A stretch of 64,000 nucleotides of DNA from an uncultured Rhodopila sp. (lineage in GTDB: Bacteria; Pseudomonadota; Alphaproteobacteria; Acetobacterales; Acetobacteraceae): positions 1 to 64,000 of the forward strand of contig NZ_CAIWTY010000097.1 in the NCBI RefSeq assembly GCF_903915725.1, written 5' to 3'. Positions within the stretch are counted from its first letter, which is position 1. Every line of letters starts with the position of its first letter. A program made the translations under genes and the position numbers. The notes beneath the pieces are model-generated. The model saw only the letters and a list, made by a program, of their open reading frames with translations. It ran no database searches and was not told the origin of the DNA. Below, in pieces: positions 36,305 through 44,739 of the stretch.

Positions 36305-37339
36305 CTAGGCGGCGACGGCCTGCATGGTCTTGCGCACCATCTTGGCGGCCAACAGTACGGCCGCCTTGCTTGCGCCAATATTAGCGATGCCCTTACCCGC
36401 GATGTCGTACGCCGAACCGTGGGCCGGCGTGCAGATCGGGAACGGGAAGCCGCCAAGCAGCGTAACGCCGCGATCAAAGCCGATGAGCTTCATCGCGATT
36501 TGTCCCTGGTCATGGTACATCGTCAGCACCGCATCGAACGCGCCTTTTGTTGCGCGCACGAACACCGTATCGGGCGGGAACGGCCCATCGACGTTGATGC
36601 CCTCCTGCTTCGCCTGCTCGACCGCGGGTCGAATGATCTGGTCATCCTCATGGCCGAAATTGCCGCCGTCGCCAGCGTGCGGGTTAAGGCCTGCTACGGC
36701 GATCCGCGGCTTGTCGAATCCGGCCTCACGGAGCGAGTTGTTGGTCAGCCGAATATCACTGACCACTCCGGGCGTGGTGATCAGCGAAGCAACCTTCGAG
36801 AGCGGCACATGTGACGTGACGCGAGCGTTCCATAACCCATCCAGAATGTTGAATTCGCTGGCCGGGCAGTCCAGGCCGAGTACCTCTGACGTGTAGCCTA
36901 TTTCATCGTCATAGGACGGATGGGACAAACGCATCGCGGCCTTGTTGAACGGTGTAAAGCAGACCGCATCCGCCTTGCCGGCAGCAGCAATCCGCAGGCA
37001 GGTGCTGAAATTGGCAAGGGCCGAGCGGCCGCCCGCCGCTGCCGCGACCCCCCGATCGATCGTCCGCGGGTCAAGATTCCCGAGATCGATCAGCACCGGC
37101 TTTCCGGCACTCGCGACGCTGTCGTCAGGGCCGCGCACGTCGATATCGAGGATGCAGCCGCTGTCGGCCGCGCCACGCTCCAGGACACGGCGATCACCGA
37201 CGATCACGATCGACATCGCGGCGCGAACTTCCGGATCGGCGACCAGCTTGGCGGCCAGTTCCGGGCCGACACCCGCCGGATCGCCGATTGCGAGCGCGAT
37301 GACAGGAAGCACCGATGTGCGTGCGGTCTGATCGTTCAT
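36305..37339 (-). CDS. PdxA-family dehydrogenase, divergent subgroup
   Basis: A 344-residue protein of the 4-hydroxythreonine-4-phosphate dehydrogenase fold, first gene of the 14-gene run. It keeps GDPAGVGPE (19-27) and metal-ligand histidines H177 (TSHVPL), H221 (LNPHAGDGG) and H276 (MYHDQGQ). The phosphate/substrate segment that reads RTSVDHGTA in usual PdxA is here CTPAHGSA (303-310). This pattern suggests a substrate other than a phosphorylated hydroxythreonine, as in the PdxA-fold dihydrodiol dehydrogenases. No DUF1537 kinase is next to it, unlike the paralog at 45867. Confidence 0.8.
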   Translation of the reverse strand: MNDQTARTSVLPVIALAIGDPAGVGPELAAKLVADPEVRAAMSIVIVGDRRVLERGAADSGCILDIDVRGPDDSVASAGKPVLIDLGNLDPRTIDRGVAAAAGGRSALANFSTCLRIAAAGKADAVCFTPFNKAAMRLSHPSYDDEIGYTSEVLGLDCPASEFNILDGLWNARVTSHVPLSKVASLITTPGVVSDIRLTNNSLREAGFDKPRIAVAGLNPHAGDGGNFGHEDDQIIRPAVEQAKQEGINVDGPFPPDTVFVRATKGAFDAVLTMYHDQGQIAMKLIGFDRGVTLLGGFPFPICTPAHGSAYDIAGKGIANIGASKAAVLLAAKMVRKTMQAVAA

Positions 37340-37380
37340 TTCTTGTGCCCTCCCCGGGTGTGATGACTGCTACCAGCTCA

Positions 37381-37420
37381 GTGTATTGTATGCAACGCAT
37401 CCTGTATGCAGCATGCACAC
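37381..37420. promoter_or_regulatory. Putative GntR operator cluster in divergent promoter
   Basis: The 178-bp gap between the pdxA-like operon and the GntR gene holds two direct copies of GTATGCA (37388-37394 and 37404-37410, 16 bases apart). The second forms an imperfect palindrome TGTATGCAGCATGCACA (37403-37419). FCD-type GntR regulators bind short palindromes of this size. The position between divergent genes suggests control of both; binding is inferred only. Confidence 0.45.
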
Positions 37421-37517
37421 ATATCAGTGTACGCGCACCTTGCATGCCATGAGGTGAACAGCGATATTCGCATCTCCGTGTCGCGTCAGAGCGAGTCGGC
37501 TGTCTTCAGAGGCCTGA

Positions 37518-38177
37518 GTGGACCAACAAACGATCCTTCCTGTGGTGCGGCACTCGTTGCACGACGATCTCGTCGAGCGCATCCGCGATATGATCATTGA
37601 AGGCGTGCTCGAACCCGGATCGCGGATTCACGAAGGCCAGCTCGGCAAGGCGCTTGGTGTCTCCAGGACGCCGCTTCGGGAAGCGCTGAAATTCCTGGCG
37701 AGCGAAGGGTTGATCGACCTTGTTCCCGGCCGGGGCGGAATCGTTCATCGCCTCAGTCCGCGGGACGTTCGCAACATGCTTGATGTGCTGATTGCACTTG
37801 AGACTTTGGCCGGTCGTCTCGCCTGCCTCAACGCCTCGGACGAGCAGATAGCCGGTGTTCGCGTCCTGCACGACCGGATGATGGGCCTGTATGCTGACGG
37901 CAGACGCCTCGAATACTACAAGCTCAACCAGGCGATCCATTCCGCTGTTACCGCGCTGTCCGGCAATGATTGCCTGGCTTCGACGCACGGGGCGATCCAA
38001 TCCCGCCTTAAGCGGATACGGTTCATAGGCAACGAGGCTCCGGCTAATTGGGATGCTGCCGCCCGAGAGCATGTCGAGATGGTGGAAGCCTTGGAAAAGC
38101 GCGACGACGTTGCGCTTGCCGAGGTCCTGACCCGCCATCTTGAGGAGACTTGGACCCGCGTGCGACCGATTATTTGA
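37518..38177 (+). CDS. GntR-family transcriptional regulator with FCD domain
   Basis: A 219-residue DNA-binding protein. The winged HTH (about 10-75) contains LGKALGVSRTPLREALKFLA and GRGGIVHRLS. The FCD ligand-binding domain (about 85-210) has the spaced Asp/His metal-site residues (NQAIHSAV, AAREHVEMVEAL). Start GTG 37518 follows AGAGG. Such regulators usually repress catabolic operons until an organic-acid ligand binds. It is divergent from the 14-gene run and separated from it by a region with repeated GTATGCA motifs. Confidence 0.87.
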   Translation: MDQQTILPVVRHSLHDDLVERIRDMIIEGVLEPGSRIHEGQLGKALGVSRTPLREALKFLASEGLIDLVPGRGGIVHRLSPRDVRNMLDVLIALETLAGRLACLNASDEQIAGVRVLHDRMMGLYADGRRLEYYKLNQAIHSAVTALSGNDCLASTHGAIQSRLKRIRFIGNEAPANWDAAAREHVEMVEALEKRDDVALAEVLTRHLEETWTRVRPII

Positions 38178-38337
38178 ATGCGCGTCCGACTTCATCTGTC
38201 GTTCCTCGTGGATCCGGCATTCGCAGCACCAGCCGCAACACATGGCCTTCAGACGGCGCGGAATCGACCTGCATTTTTGCGCGCCGTCAGTGCAGAAACG
38301 CACGCGTCCGTAGCCTATCGTTTGGTGGCTGCTGTAC

Positions 38338-39252
38338 TCAGGCCCGTATCGCGATCGGATCCACAGGATTGAGGATCGCGGCGCGGGCTCGCGCTGCCTC
38401 GGCTATACAGTCCAGCACAACGCGCACACGCGGCACATGCCGGTTCTCGCTATGAACGCCCAGCCAAATCTCGGCTGAAGGTATCGGTGTTGGCGTCTCG
38501 ATTCGTTGCAGCGCCGCTTCTGCGTCAGCGCGAAAGCGTGGCAGCATGGCCAGGCCGCCTCCGACCGAGACTGTCCAATGCTGGGTCTCGTAGCTGTCGG
38601 CGCGGAGCACGACGTGAGCGCGCCTGGCGTTCTCGGTCAGCCAAGCCGTCTGCGAAACCAGACTGCGGCTGTCGAGCGGTGCCACGAAGAGATGCCCCGG
38701 CGAGCCGCTTTCCAGATCGGGCTCGCCGTAGCGCGCCAGGTAGGACATGGCGCCGTACAAGCCAAAGGCGACGTTGCCGATGCTGCGCACGACGAGGTCC
38801 GGATGGTCGAATCGTCTCAGCCGCAAAGCAATTTCCGCGTCGCGGGTCACAAGCGGCTCATCCGGAAGGTCGGGAAGAGATTCGATGAGGATGCCCTGAT
38901 GCCGGGCATGCAACAGCGCGAAGCCTGGTGCGAGCACGTGGCTCGTCAACAACTGCGATCCGGTCACCCGCACCAGCCCATCCGGGCGCATGTCATGCCC
39001 GGCAACCGTGCGCTCAACCAAAAGAGCTTCCGCCTCGAGGCGTTCGACATGAGGCCGAATGCTTTCACCGGCCAACGTCAGCCCATAGCCATCGCTCTCT
39101 CTCTGCAACAAACGCACGCCCATCTTCGCCTGCAATGAAGTCAAGCGTCGGCTGACGGTGGTTTGCGTGACCTGTAGATGACGGGCCGCTGCTGCAAGCG
39201 TGCGGTGCCGGGCGACAGCGAGGAAAAAGCGGAGATCATCCCAGTCAAGCAT
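38338..39252 (-). CDS. LysR-family transcriptional regulator
   Basis: A 304-residue regulator starting at ATG 39252 (MLDWDDLRFFLAVARHRTLA), chosen because GAGG lies 7 bases upstream. The HTH is at about 15-60 (AAARHLQVTQTTVSRRLTSL), with the effector domain after residue 90. It is the last gene of the C4-acid run, 40 bases after tarD on the same strand, so it is probably cotranscribed and may act on tarD or a distant target. Confidence 0.85.
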   Translation of the reverse strand: MLDWDDLRFFLAVARHRTLAAAARHLQVTQTTVSRRLTSLQAKMGVRLLQRESDGYGLTLAGESIRPHVERLEAEALLVERTVAGHDMRPDGLVRVTGSQLLTSHVLAPGFALLHARHQGILIESLPDLPDEPLVTRDAEIALRLRRFDHPDLVVRSIGNVAFGLYGAMSYLARYGEPDLESGSPGHLFVAPLDSRSLVSQTAWLTENARRAHVVLRADSYETQHWTVSVGGGLAMLPRFRADAEAALQRIETPTPIPSAEIWLGVHSENRHVPRVRVVLDCIAEAARARAAILNPVDPIAIRA

Positions 39253-39292
39253 CGCTGCCTCGTGCATCGTTGCCCCGAAACCCGGCCTCCAC

Positions 39293-40462
39293 TCATTCCG
39301 CCAGGTCCCGCATGACCCGAATCAGATCCGACTTCCCCTCGAACCCGATCCCCGGCAAGTTGGGCATGGTGATATGGCCGTCCTCCACACGGACGTTATC
39401 CGGAAAGCCTCCATAGGGCTGAAACAGATCCGGGTAGCTCTCATTGCCGCCCAGTCCAAGCCCCGCGGCGATGTTCAACGACATCTGGTGGCCGCCATGC
39501 GGGATGCAGCGCGCGGGCGACCAGCCCGCGGTCTTCAGGACCTTCAGCGTGCGGAGATACTCGCACAGACCATAGGAAAGCGCGCAGTCGAACTGCAACC
39601 AGTCGCGATCGGGGCGCATGCCGCCGTAGCGCAGCAGGTTGCGTGCATCCTGGTGGCTGAACAGGTTCTCGCCGGTGGCCATCGGCCGCTCGTAGAACTC
39701 CGCCAGAGTGGCCTGCAATCCGTAATCGAGCGGATCTCCCGGCTCCTCATACCAGAACAGCGGAAAGTCCCGCAGCATCCTGGCGTAGGCGACGGCGGTT
39801 TCCAGGTCGAAGCGGCCGTTGGCGTCCACCGCCAACTGCGCCTGATCACCAATCTCCGCCAACACGGCCTCGATGCGCCGACGGTCCTCGGCGATGTCGT
39901 CACCGCCAATCTTCATTTTTACGACTGTGTAACCACGATCGAGATAGCCGCGCATTTCTGCGCGCAACGCCTCCAACCCCTTGCCCGGATAATAGTATCC
40001 CCCAGCGGCATAGACAAAGACGCGCGGGTCGGGTTTGCGTCCGTGCCGCTCGGCAAGCAGGTGGAACAGCGGCTTGCCGGCGATTTTTGCGACGGCATCC
40101 CACACGGCCATGTCGATCGTGCCGACGGCAACCGAACGTTCGCCATGACCGCCGGGCTTTTCATTGCTCATCAGCGTTGACCAAACACGGTCCGGATCAA
40201 GATTATCGCCCGAAGCGTCGAGCAGATCGTCCGGCGCGGCCTCCAGCACGCGGGGGGCGAAGCGTTCCCGGATCAGGCCGCCCTGGCCGTAGCGACCGTT
40301 CGAATTGAAACCATAGCCGACGACGCGCCGGCCGTCGCGCACCGCGTCGGTGACGACGGCGACGAGGCTTGTCGTCATCTTGGCAAAGTCGATGTAGGCG
40401 TTGCGTATGGGCGAGGCGATTGGTTTGGTGATCTCGCGGATGTCGATAATGCGGACGGACAT
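39293..40462 (-). CDS. tarD: D-tartrate dehydratase (enolase superfamily)
   Basis: A 389-residue member of the mandelate racemase group. Residues agree with the characterised Bradyrhizobium TarD: the KxK motif K182-M-K184 (VVKMKIGG), metal ligands D213 (AVDANGRF), E239 (WYEEPG) and E265 (MATGENLF), and the acid H322 (CIPHGGHQ). Long stretches such as NGRYGQGGLIRERFA and PGIGFEGKSDL are characteristic. The reaction is D-tartrate to oxaloacetate with loss of water. The SDR gene lies 39 bases upstream. High confidence in orthology from remembered family sequence; no alignment was run. Confidence 0.93.
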   Translation of the reverse strand: MSVRIIDIREITKPIASPIRNAYIDFAKMTTSLVAVVTDAVRDGRRVVGYGFNSNGRYGQGGLIRERFAPRVLEAAPDDLLDASGDNLDPDRVWSTLMSNEKPGGHGERSVAVGTIDMAVWDAVAKIAGKPLFHLLAERHGRKPDPRVFVYAAGGYYYPGKGLEALRAEMRGYLDRGYTVVKMKIGGDDIAEDRRRIEAVLAEIGDQAQLAVDANGRFDLETAVAYARMLRDFPLFWYEEPGDPLDYGLQATLAEFYERPMATGENLFSHQDARNLLRYGGMRPDRDWLQFDCALSYGLCEYLRTLKVLKTAGWSPARCIPHGGHQMSLNIAAGLGLGGNESYPDLFQPYGGFPDNVRVEDGHITMPNLPGIGFEGKSDLIRVMRDLAE

Positions 40463-40501
40463 GGCGGAATTACCTCCTGTTTGGACTCAAATGCGGAGCG
40501 G

Positions 40502-41185
40502 CTACAGCGATGCCCCGCCACAGACGACGATCTGCTGGCCGGTGATCGCGCCGGCCTCAGGGGAAAGAAGAAAGGCAGTCAGCGCAGCCACTTCGTCGGG
40601 CTGCACGAAGCGGCCGATGGGCGGCAGACGGGGCGGCGCGGCGGCGCGGGCGGGGTCGTGCAGCATTGGCGTTTCCGTGGCGCCGGGTGCCACGACGTTG
40701 ACGGTGATGCCGCGCGCCACCAACTCGATGGCCCACGACCGCGCGAGGCCGACCAGTGCCGCCTTTGTCGCGGCGTATTGGCTTCTGCCGCCGGCCCCGC
40801 TGGCGGTGCGGCTGCCGATCAGGACGATCCTGCCGCCTGATGGCATGCCCGGAACGATGACGTCGGCCAGCATCGACGCCGCCTCCACATGCAGGCGCCA
40901 CATGGCGGTGCCATCCCCTTCCCCCGTTTCCCCCAGTGCGCCCAGCCGCAGCAACCCGGCGGCATGCACGAAGGCGGTGACCTGCATGCCGTCGAGAGCG
41001 GCGCGCAGGTCGTCCCGTCCCGCCCGGGACAGGTCGAGGGCAATGTGAGAGAACCGACGCGAGTCAATCTCGGGCACCGTACGGCTGATCCCGGTGACGG
41101 CCCAACCCTCGCGCAGCAACCGCGCCGCGATGGCAGCGCCGATGCCTGAACTCGCGCCCGTAACGAGTGCCTGCCGCGGGATCAT
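40502..41185 (-). CDS. Short-chain dehydrogenase/reductase
   Basis: A 227-residue SDR with TGASSGIGAAIA (8-19) for the nucleotide, catalytic Ser in IGSRTASG, and the YAATK pair (about 157-161). The C-terminus ends GQQIVVCGGASL. It uses NAD(P)(H) on an unknown hydroxy or keto substrate. Its start overlaps the stop of the sialidase-like gene by four bases (ATGA), so the two are translationally coupled. Confidence 0.84.
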   Translation of the reverse strand: MIPRQALVTGASSGIGAAIAARLLREGWAVTGISRTVPEIDSRRFSHIALDLSRAGRDDLRAALDGMQVTAFVHAAGLLRLGALGETGEGDGTAMWRLHVEAASMLADVIVPGMPSGGRIVLIGSRTASGAGGRSQYAATKAALVGLARSWAIELVARGITVNVVAPGATETPMLHDPARAAAPPRLPPIGRFVQPDEVAALTAFLLSPEAGAITGQQIVVCGGASL

Positions 41186-42399
41186 TGCTGCCGGACCCAG
41201 TCCTCATGGACCCGGACATATTTGATCGCCTGCCGGAAGTATGTGAAGGCGATGTGCAGGGCTCCATCCGGTCCTTGCTTTATGGACGGGTAGGAATACT
41301 CGCGGTTGACCTTCTCGCGGGAGTTGTTGGTCATGCAATACCCGTCGCCGACCTCCAGGTTGCGGCGGTAAGGCCAGGTGCGGCCGCCATCTTCGGAGAC
41401 CGCCAGCGTCATCGGCGCACGCGGTGTGCCCCAGAACGCTGTCCGGGCGCCCGGTTCGGGAGGCGCCGCCTCGCCGGCGGAACCATCATCGTCCTCAATG
41501 TCGTCGTACAGCGAGGCGCGCCGCTCCGTCGCCTGTTCGGCGCTGATCTCGTTAAACACCAGCGCGAGATGGCCGTTGGATAGCTGCGTGAACTGGATTG
41601 AGGAATTGTTGTTCGGCAGCGCCGTCGGCACTGGCGCGGTCCAGCTTCGGCCACGGTCGGTGGATCTGCTTGAGTAGATGTGGTCCGCCCACCGGCTGCG
41701 AAACAAAGCCAGCAGGGTGCCGTCACGCAGTTGCTCGACGTTCATGTGCACGCAGCCGGTGCTGCCGGGGACCTGGTACTCGGTCCAGGATGCGCCGCCA
41801 TCGGCTGAAATCCGGACCGCGCTGGTGTCCCGGTCGCCCACCCATTTCTGTCCCGGCGTTCCATTGCAATAGTATATCGGCAGCAGCAGTTCGCCGCTGT
41901 CCAGCAGCGCGGGCGGCTGGCGGACGAAGACACCGGCCGTGCCGACGGTGTCGAACAGCGTCTCGATCTCGCCCCAGGTCAGGCCATTATCTTCCGAGAT
42001 GCGGCGACGGACGATCGCCGTGTCCTGGTTGCCGGAGATCTGCGCTGTCCACAGCAGCCACAGGCGCCCATCCGGGGCGGGAAACAAGATCGGGTTCTGT
42101 TCCGATCTTCGCGGATCATCCGACAGTTTCACGGCCTCGGTCCATTGCGCCGTACCTGCCGCCAACCGGGAGAAGTAGACCGATACATCGGGAATACCCT
42201 CTTGCGTGCCGCCGAACCAAACGCAGGCGATGTCGCCGTTCGGCAGCGGCATAATATTGGCGGCGTGATTCTGCACGCAGGGCGACGGCAGGAAGGCCTC
42301 GGCCCGCCCGGGATCGGCTGCCAGGACGCGGACACAGTCCGCCCCTGGCGAACCAGGACGATCGGTTTGCGACTGCTGGTCCAGAATTGTCGTGTTCAT
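41182..42399 (-). CDS. Asp-box (BNR) sialidase-family protein, no signal peptide
   Basis: A 405-residue six-bladed-propeller protein with four Asp boxes: SEDNGLTW (135-142), SADGGASW (198-205), STDRGRSW (246-253) and SEDGGRTW (335-342). EYSYPSIKQGPDGALHIAFT near the end is typical of the sialidase-like Pfam group. No signal peptide or TM segment is visible, so it should be cytoplasmic. The context (Na+ symporter, DapA-family lyase) recalls sialic acid loci, but the other neighbours are C4-acid enzymes. It may instead hydrolyse or isomerise a different acidic glycoside or lactone. Real sialidase activity is doubtful. Confidence 0.75.
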   Translation of the reverse strand: MNTTILDQQSQTDRPGSPGADCVRVLAADPGRAEAFLPSPCVQNHAANIMPLPNGDIACVWFGGTQEGIPDVSVYFSRLAAGTAQWTEAVKLSDDPRRSEQNPILFPAPDGRLWLLWTAQISGNQDTAIVRRRISEDNGLTWGEIETLFDTVGTAGVFVRQPPALLDSGELLLPIYYCNGTPGQKWVGDRDTSAVRISADGGASWTEYQVPGSTGCVHMNVEQLRDGTLLALFRSRWADHIYSSRSTDRGRSWTAPVPTALPNNNSSIQFTQLSNGHLALVFNEISAEQATERRASLYDDIEDDDGSAGEAAPPEPGARTAFWGTPRAPMTLAVSEDGGRTWPYRRNLEVGDGYCMTNNSREKVNREYSYPSIKQGPDGALHIAFTYFRQAIKYVRVHEDWVRQQ

Positions 42400-42431
42400 G
42401 TTGCTTCCTCCTTGATAGTCCCGGGATCAGT

Positions 42432-43823
42432 TCAACGAGCGGCGACCGGCAGCCTCTGGCCGCTGAACAGGCGCTCGATCGCCATCACGGCTACCGGCGT
42501 GAAGGCGGCGATGTACATGTTGTCGATCCCGTATGGATTACCCAAAACGTACCAGACGGACGTCAGGACGGCCGATGCCAGCAGACCCAGCGTCGCGCCG
42601 CGCCCGCTTTGGAACATCGGCAAGTAGAACCCGATCAAAGCGACGATCGAGATAGACAGTCGCAGCGCCCGGGTGAAGAAGGAAAGCTTCAGGATCGCGG
42701 GCACGAAGAAAACGAACACCAGCGGAGCAAGCGCGACGCCCAGCGAAATGAGCCGGGTTGCCCGCAGTTCGGCCTCCGGCGAGGGCCGATAGTGTGGCAC
42801 ATAAAAGTCGCGCATGATGAGCGAAACAATGGCGAGTGCGACCGTGCACACGCTGACCAGGACGGAGGCGATCAGGCCCGTTGCCACAAGCCCGGCCAGG
42901 AACGGGTTCATCCCCTGTAGAAATACCGGCAATGCATAGAGGCTGTTCATCGACGGGTGCAGGAATTTGGCGGCCACCCCAATCAACGCGAGCGCGATTC
43001 CGATCGGAAAGCATAAAGCGGCTGAATAGAAAGTGGAGCGCCTTGCGTCTTCGGCGGTGTGCGCCGATGAGATCGCCTGCACGATGAACTGCGTCGAGAA
43101 GATGGCGCCGATGGTGCCGACTGTCCAGGCGATGATGGTCGAACCGCCGAGAGCGCCACTCCAGGTAAAATATTGCTCCGGCATATTGTCCATCATCGGA
43201 CTGACACCGCCGGTTGCGTAAAGGGCAACGCCCAGCAACAGTGCAACGCCGACAATCTTCAGGGCACTGTGCAGCACCGTCACGTAGGCCACGCCCTTCA
43301 TGCCACCGAACACGTAGTAGAAAGTACTGACGGCGGCGATGAGGCAAATGGCAACCGGCAGATTGATTTTCAGGACCGTGGCGATCGCCGCGGCGCCGCT
43401 GACGTAGTTTCCGACGTTCACCAGCAACAAAGCATAGATCATGATCAGCGATACGGTCAGCATGGTGGTCCGGCCATATTTCTGTGCGATGGCACCGGAG
43501 ATGGTGTATTCGCCAGAGTTGTACAGCCTGCGAACAAAAAACAGGCCGAATAACAGGAAACCGATGGAAGCACCGAGGACAGACCAGCCGGCCGCAATCC
43601 CGGAGTTGAATGCTTCCTGTGCCGTGCCCACCGTGGATTTGGCACCGATGAACTCAGACATAAGCAGAACGCCGATCACTGTCGGCGGCAGCGCGCGCGA
43701 TGCCGTCATGAATTGATCGGCGGTTTTACTGCGCAGCCGTATCGTGAGCCAACTTGTGAAGAGAATATAGCTGACCATCATCGCAACGATGATGGTCGTT
43801 TCGACAGCTCCGAACTCCGTCAT
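42432..43823 (-). CDS. Sodium:solute symporter (SSS) family transporter
   Basis: A 463-residue inner-membrane protein with about 12-13 TM segments. FMTASRALPPTVIGVLLMSE, FIGAKSTVGTAQEAFNSG and the FYYVFGGMKGVAYVTVLHS segment are SSS hallmarks. Known substrates include sialic acids, monocarboxylates, proline and sugars. It is the only transporter of this run, so it presumably imports the operon's substrate. It lies 24 bases after the DapA-family gene and 32 before the sialidase-like gene. Confidence 0.87.
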   Translation of the reverse strand: MTEFGAVETTIIVAMMVSYILFTSWLTIRLRSKTADQFMTASRALPPTVIGVLLMSEFIGAKSTVGTAQEAFNSGIAAGWSVLGASIGFLLFGLFFVRRLYNSGEYTISGAIAQKYGRTTMLTVSLIMIYALLLVNVGNYVSGAAAIATVLKINLPVAICLIAAVSTFYYVFGGMKGVAYVTVLHSALKIVGVALLLGVALYATGGVSPMMDNMPEQYFTWSGALGGSTIIAWTVGTIGAIFSTQFIVQAISSAHTAEDARRSTFYSAALCFPIGIALALIGVAAKFLHPSMNSLYALPVFLQGMNPFLAGLVATGLIASVLVSVCTVALAIVSLIMRDFYVPHYRPSPEAELRATRLISLGVALAPLVFVFFVPAILKLSFFTRALRLSISIVALIGFYLPMFQSGRGATLGLLASAVLTSVWYVLGNPYGIDNMYIAAFTPVAVMAIERLFSGQRLPVAAR

Positions 43824-43847
43824 GGCGCTATTCCCACCCCATTCTGA

Positions 43848-44729
43848 TTAAAGTTGAGCGGCTTCAGCCTCGGTCAGCGGCAGCAGCGGCGGCCGGAGAT
43901 TGCGCCACCCCGGATGCCCGGTGTTGCGGCCGACCAACGCCTTGATTGAGGCGATCTGCGCGAACCGGGAGACGCGCGCACGCGCCGCGACGACGCGCGC
44001 CTGCGCTGCTTCGACCTCCCGCTCATGCTCGGGTTCGGCGTAGTGGTGAAAAATGAAGGCAAGATCCCGCGCGACCAGATTGGATGTGGCGGTGATGCAT
44101 CCGGCGCCACCCTGCTTCAGCAGCGGCAACATCAGCGGATCAGCGCCTGCCAGCACGGAGAAGCCGAGGAAGTGCTGAACCAGCGCCTCCATGTTGGCAA
44201 AGTCGCCGGACGAATCTTTCAGTCCGATAAAGGTGCCGGGGAAATGCGCCCGCAAACGCTCGATGACGGGAACCGTGATGGGCACAGCCGAGAATTGCGG
44301 GATGTGATACAGCACGATGCGCAGCCGCGCATCCGCGACGCGGTCGACGATCGCGGCGTAGGAGGCGAACAACCCCTCATCGGTAATACCCTTGTAGTAA
44401 AACGGCGGCAGCATGACCACGCGGGTGACGCCGAGCGAAAGGGCGTGCCGGGTCAACTCGACCGTCTCCGTCAGGGCAGCCACACCGGTCCCCGGCAGCA
44501 GCCGATCGGCCGGGATGTCGGCGGCGATTACGGCTTCCAACAGGGCTTTGCGCTCACCGGTGGAGAAAGAGTTTGCTTCACCCGTCGTGCCGAGCATGGC
44601 GACACCGTCGCAACCCTCCTGCAGCAGATACCGGCAATGCGCGACGAAGGCGGGGTGGTCCGGCGCCAGTTTCGCGGTGACAGGCGTGACCGCGGCACAG
44701 TAGACGCCGCTTATCGGCAGATCGATCAT
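43848..44729 (-). CDS. DapA/NanA-family aldolase or lyase
   Basis: A 293-residue class I barrel enzyme with the pyruvate-binding GTTGE (47-51), catalytic Tyr141 (LYHIPQ) and Schiff-base Lys171 (GLKDSSGD). The C-terminal part is unusually rich in Ala/Arg/Glu (about 230-255). Family members condense or cleave pyruvate with an aldehyde (dihydrodipicolinate, N-acetylneuraminate, KDG). Here a lyase that releases pyruvate from a keto-deoxy acid is plausible. It is clearly different from the dehydratase at 30078, which lacks the Tyr. Confidence 0.83.
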   Translation of the reverse strand: MIDLPISGVYCAAVTPVTAKLAPDHPAFVAHCRYLLQEGCDGVAMLGTTGEANSFSTGERKALLEAVIAADIPADRLLPGTGVAALTETVELTRHALSLGVTRVVMLPPFYYKGITDEGLFASYAAIVDRVADARLRIVLYHIPQFSAVPITVPVIERLRAHFPGTFIGLKDSSGDFANMEALVQHFLGFSVLAGADPLMLPLLKQGGAGCITATSNLVARDLAFIFHHYAEPEHEREVEAAQARVVAARARVSRFAQIASIKALVGRNTGHPGWRNLRPPLLPLTEAEAAQL

Positions 44730-44739
44730 GATTTCCTCC

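Noticed and set aside
43848..44729. N-acetylneuraminate lyase in a sialic acid operon
   Set aside because: Catalytic Tyr and Lys fit the whole DapA family; no ManNAc kinase, epimerase or NagA/B genes are near, and other neighbours are C4-acid enzymes.
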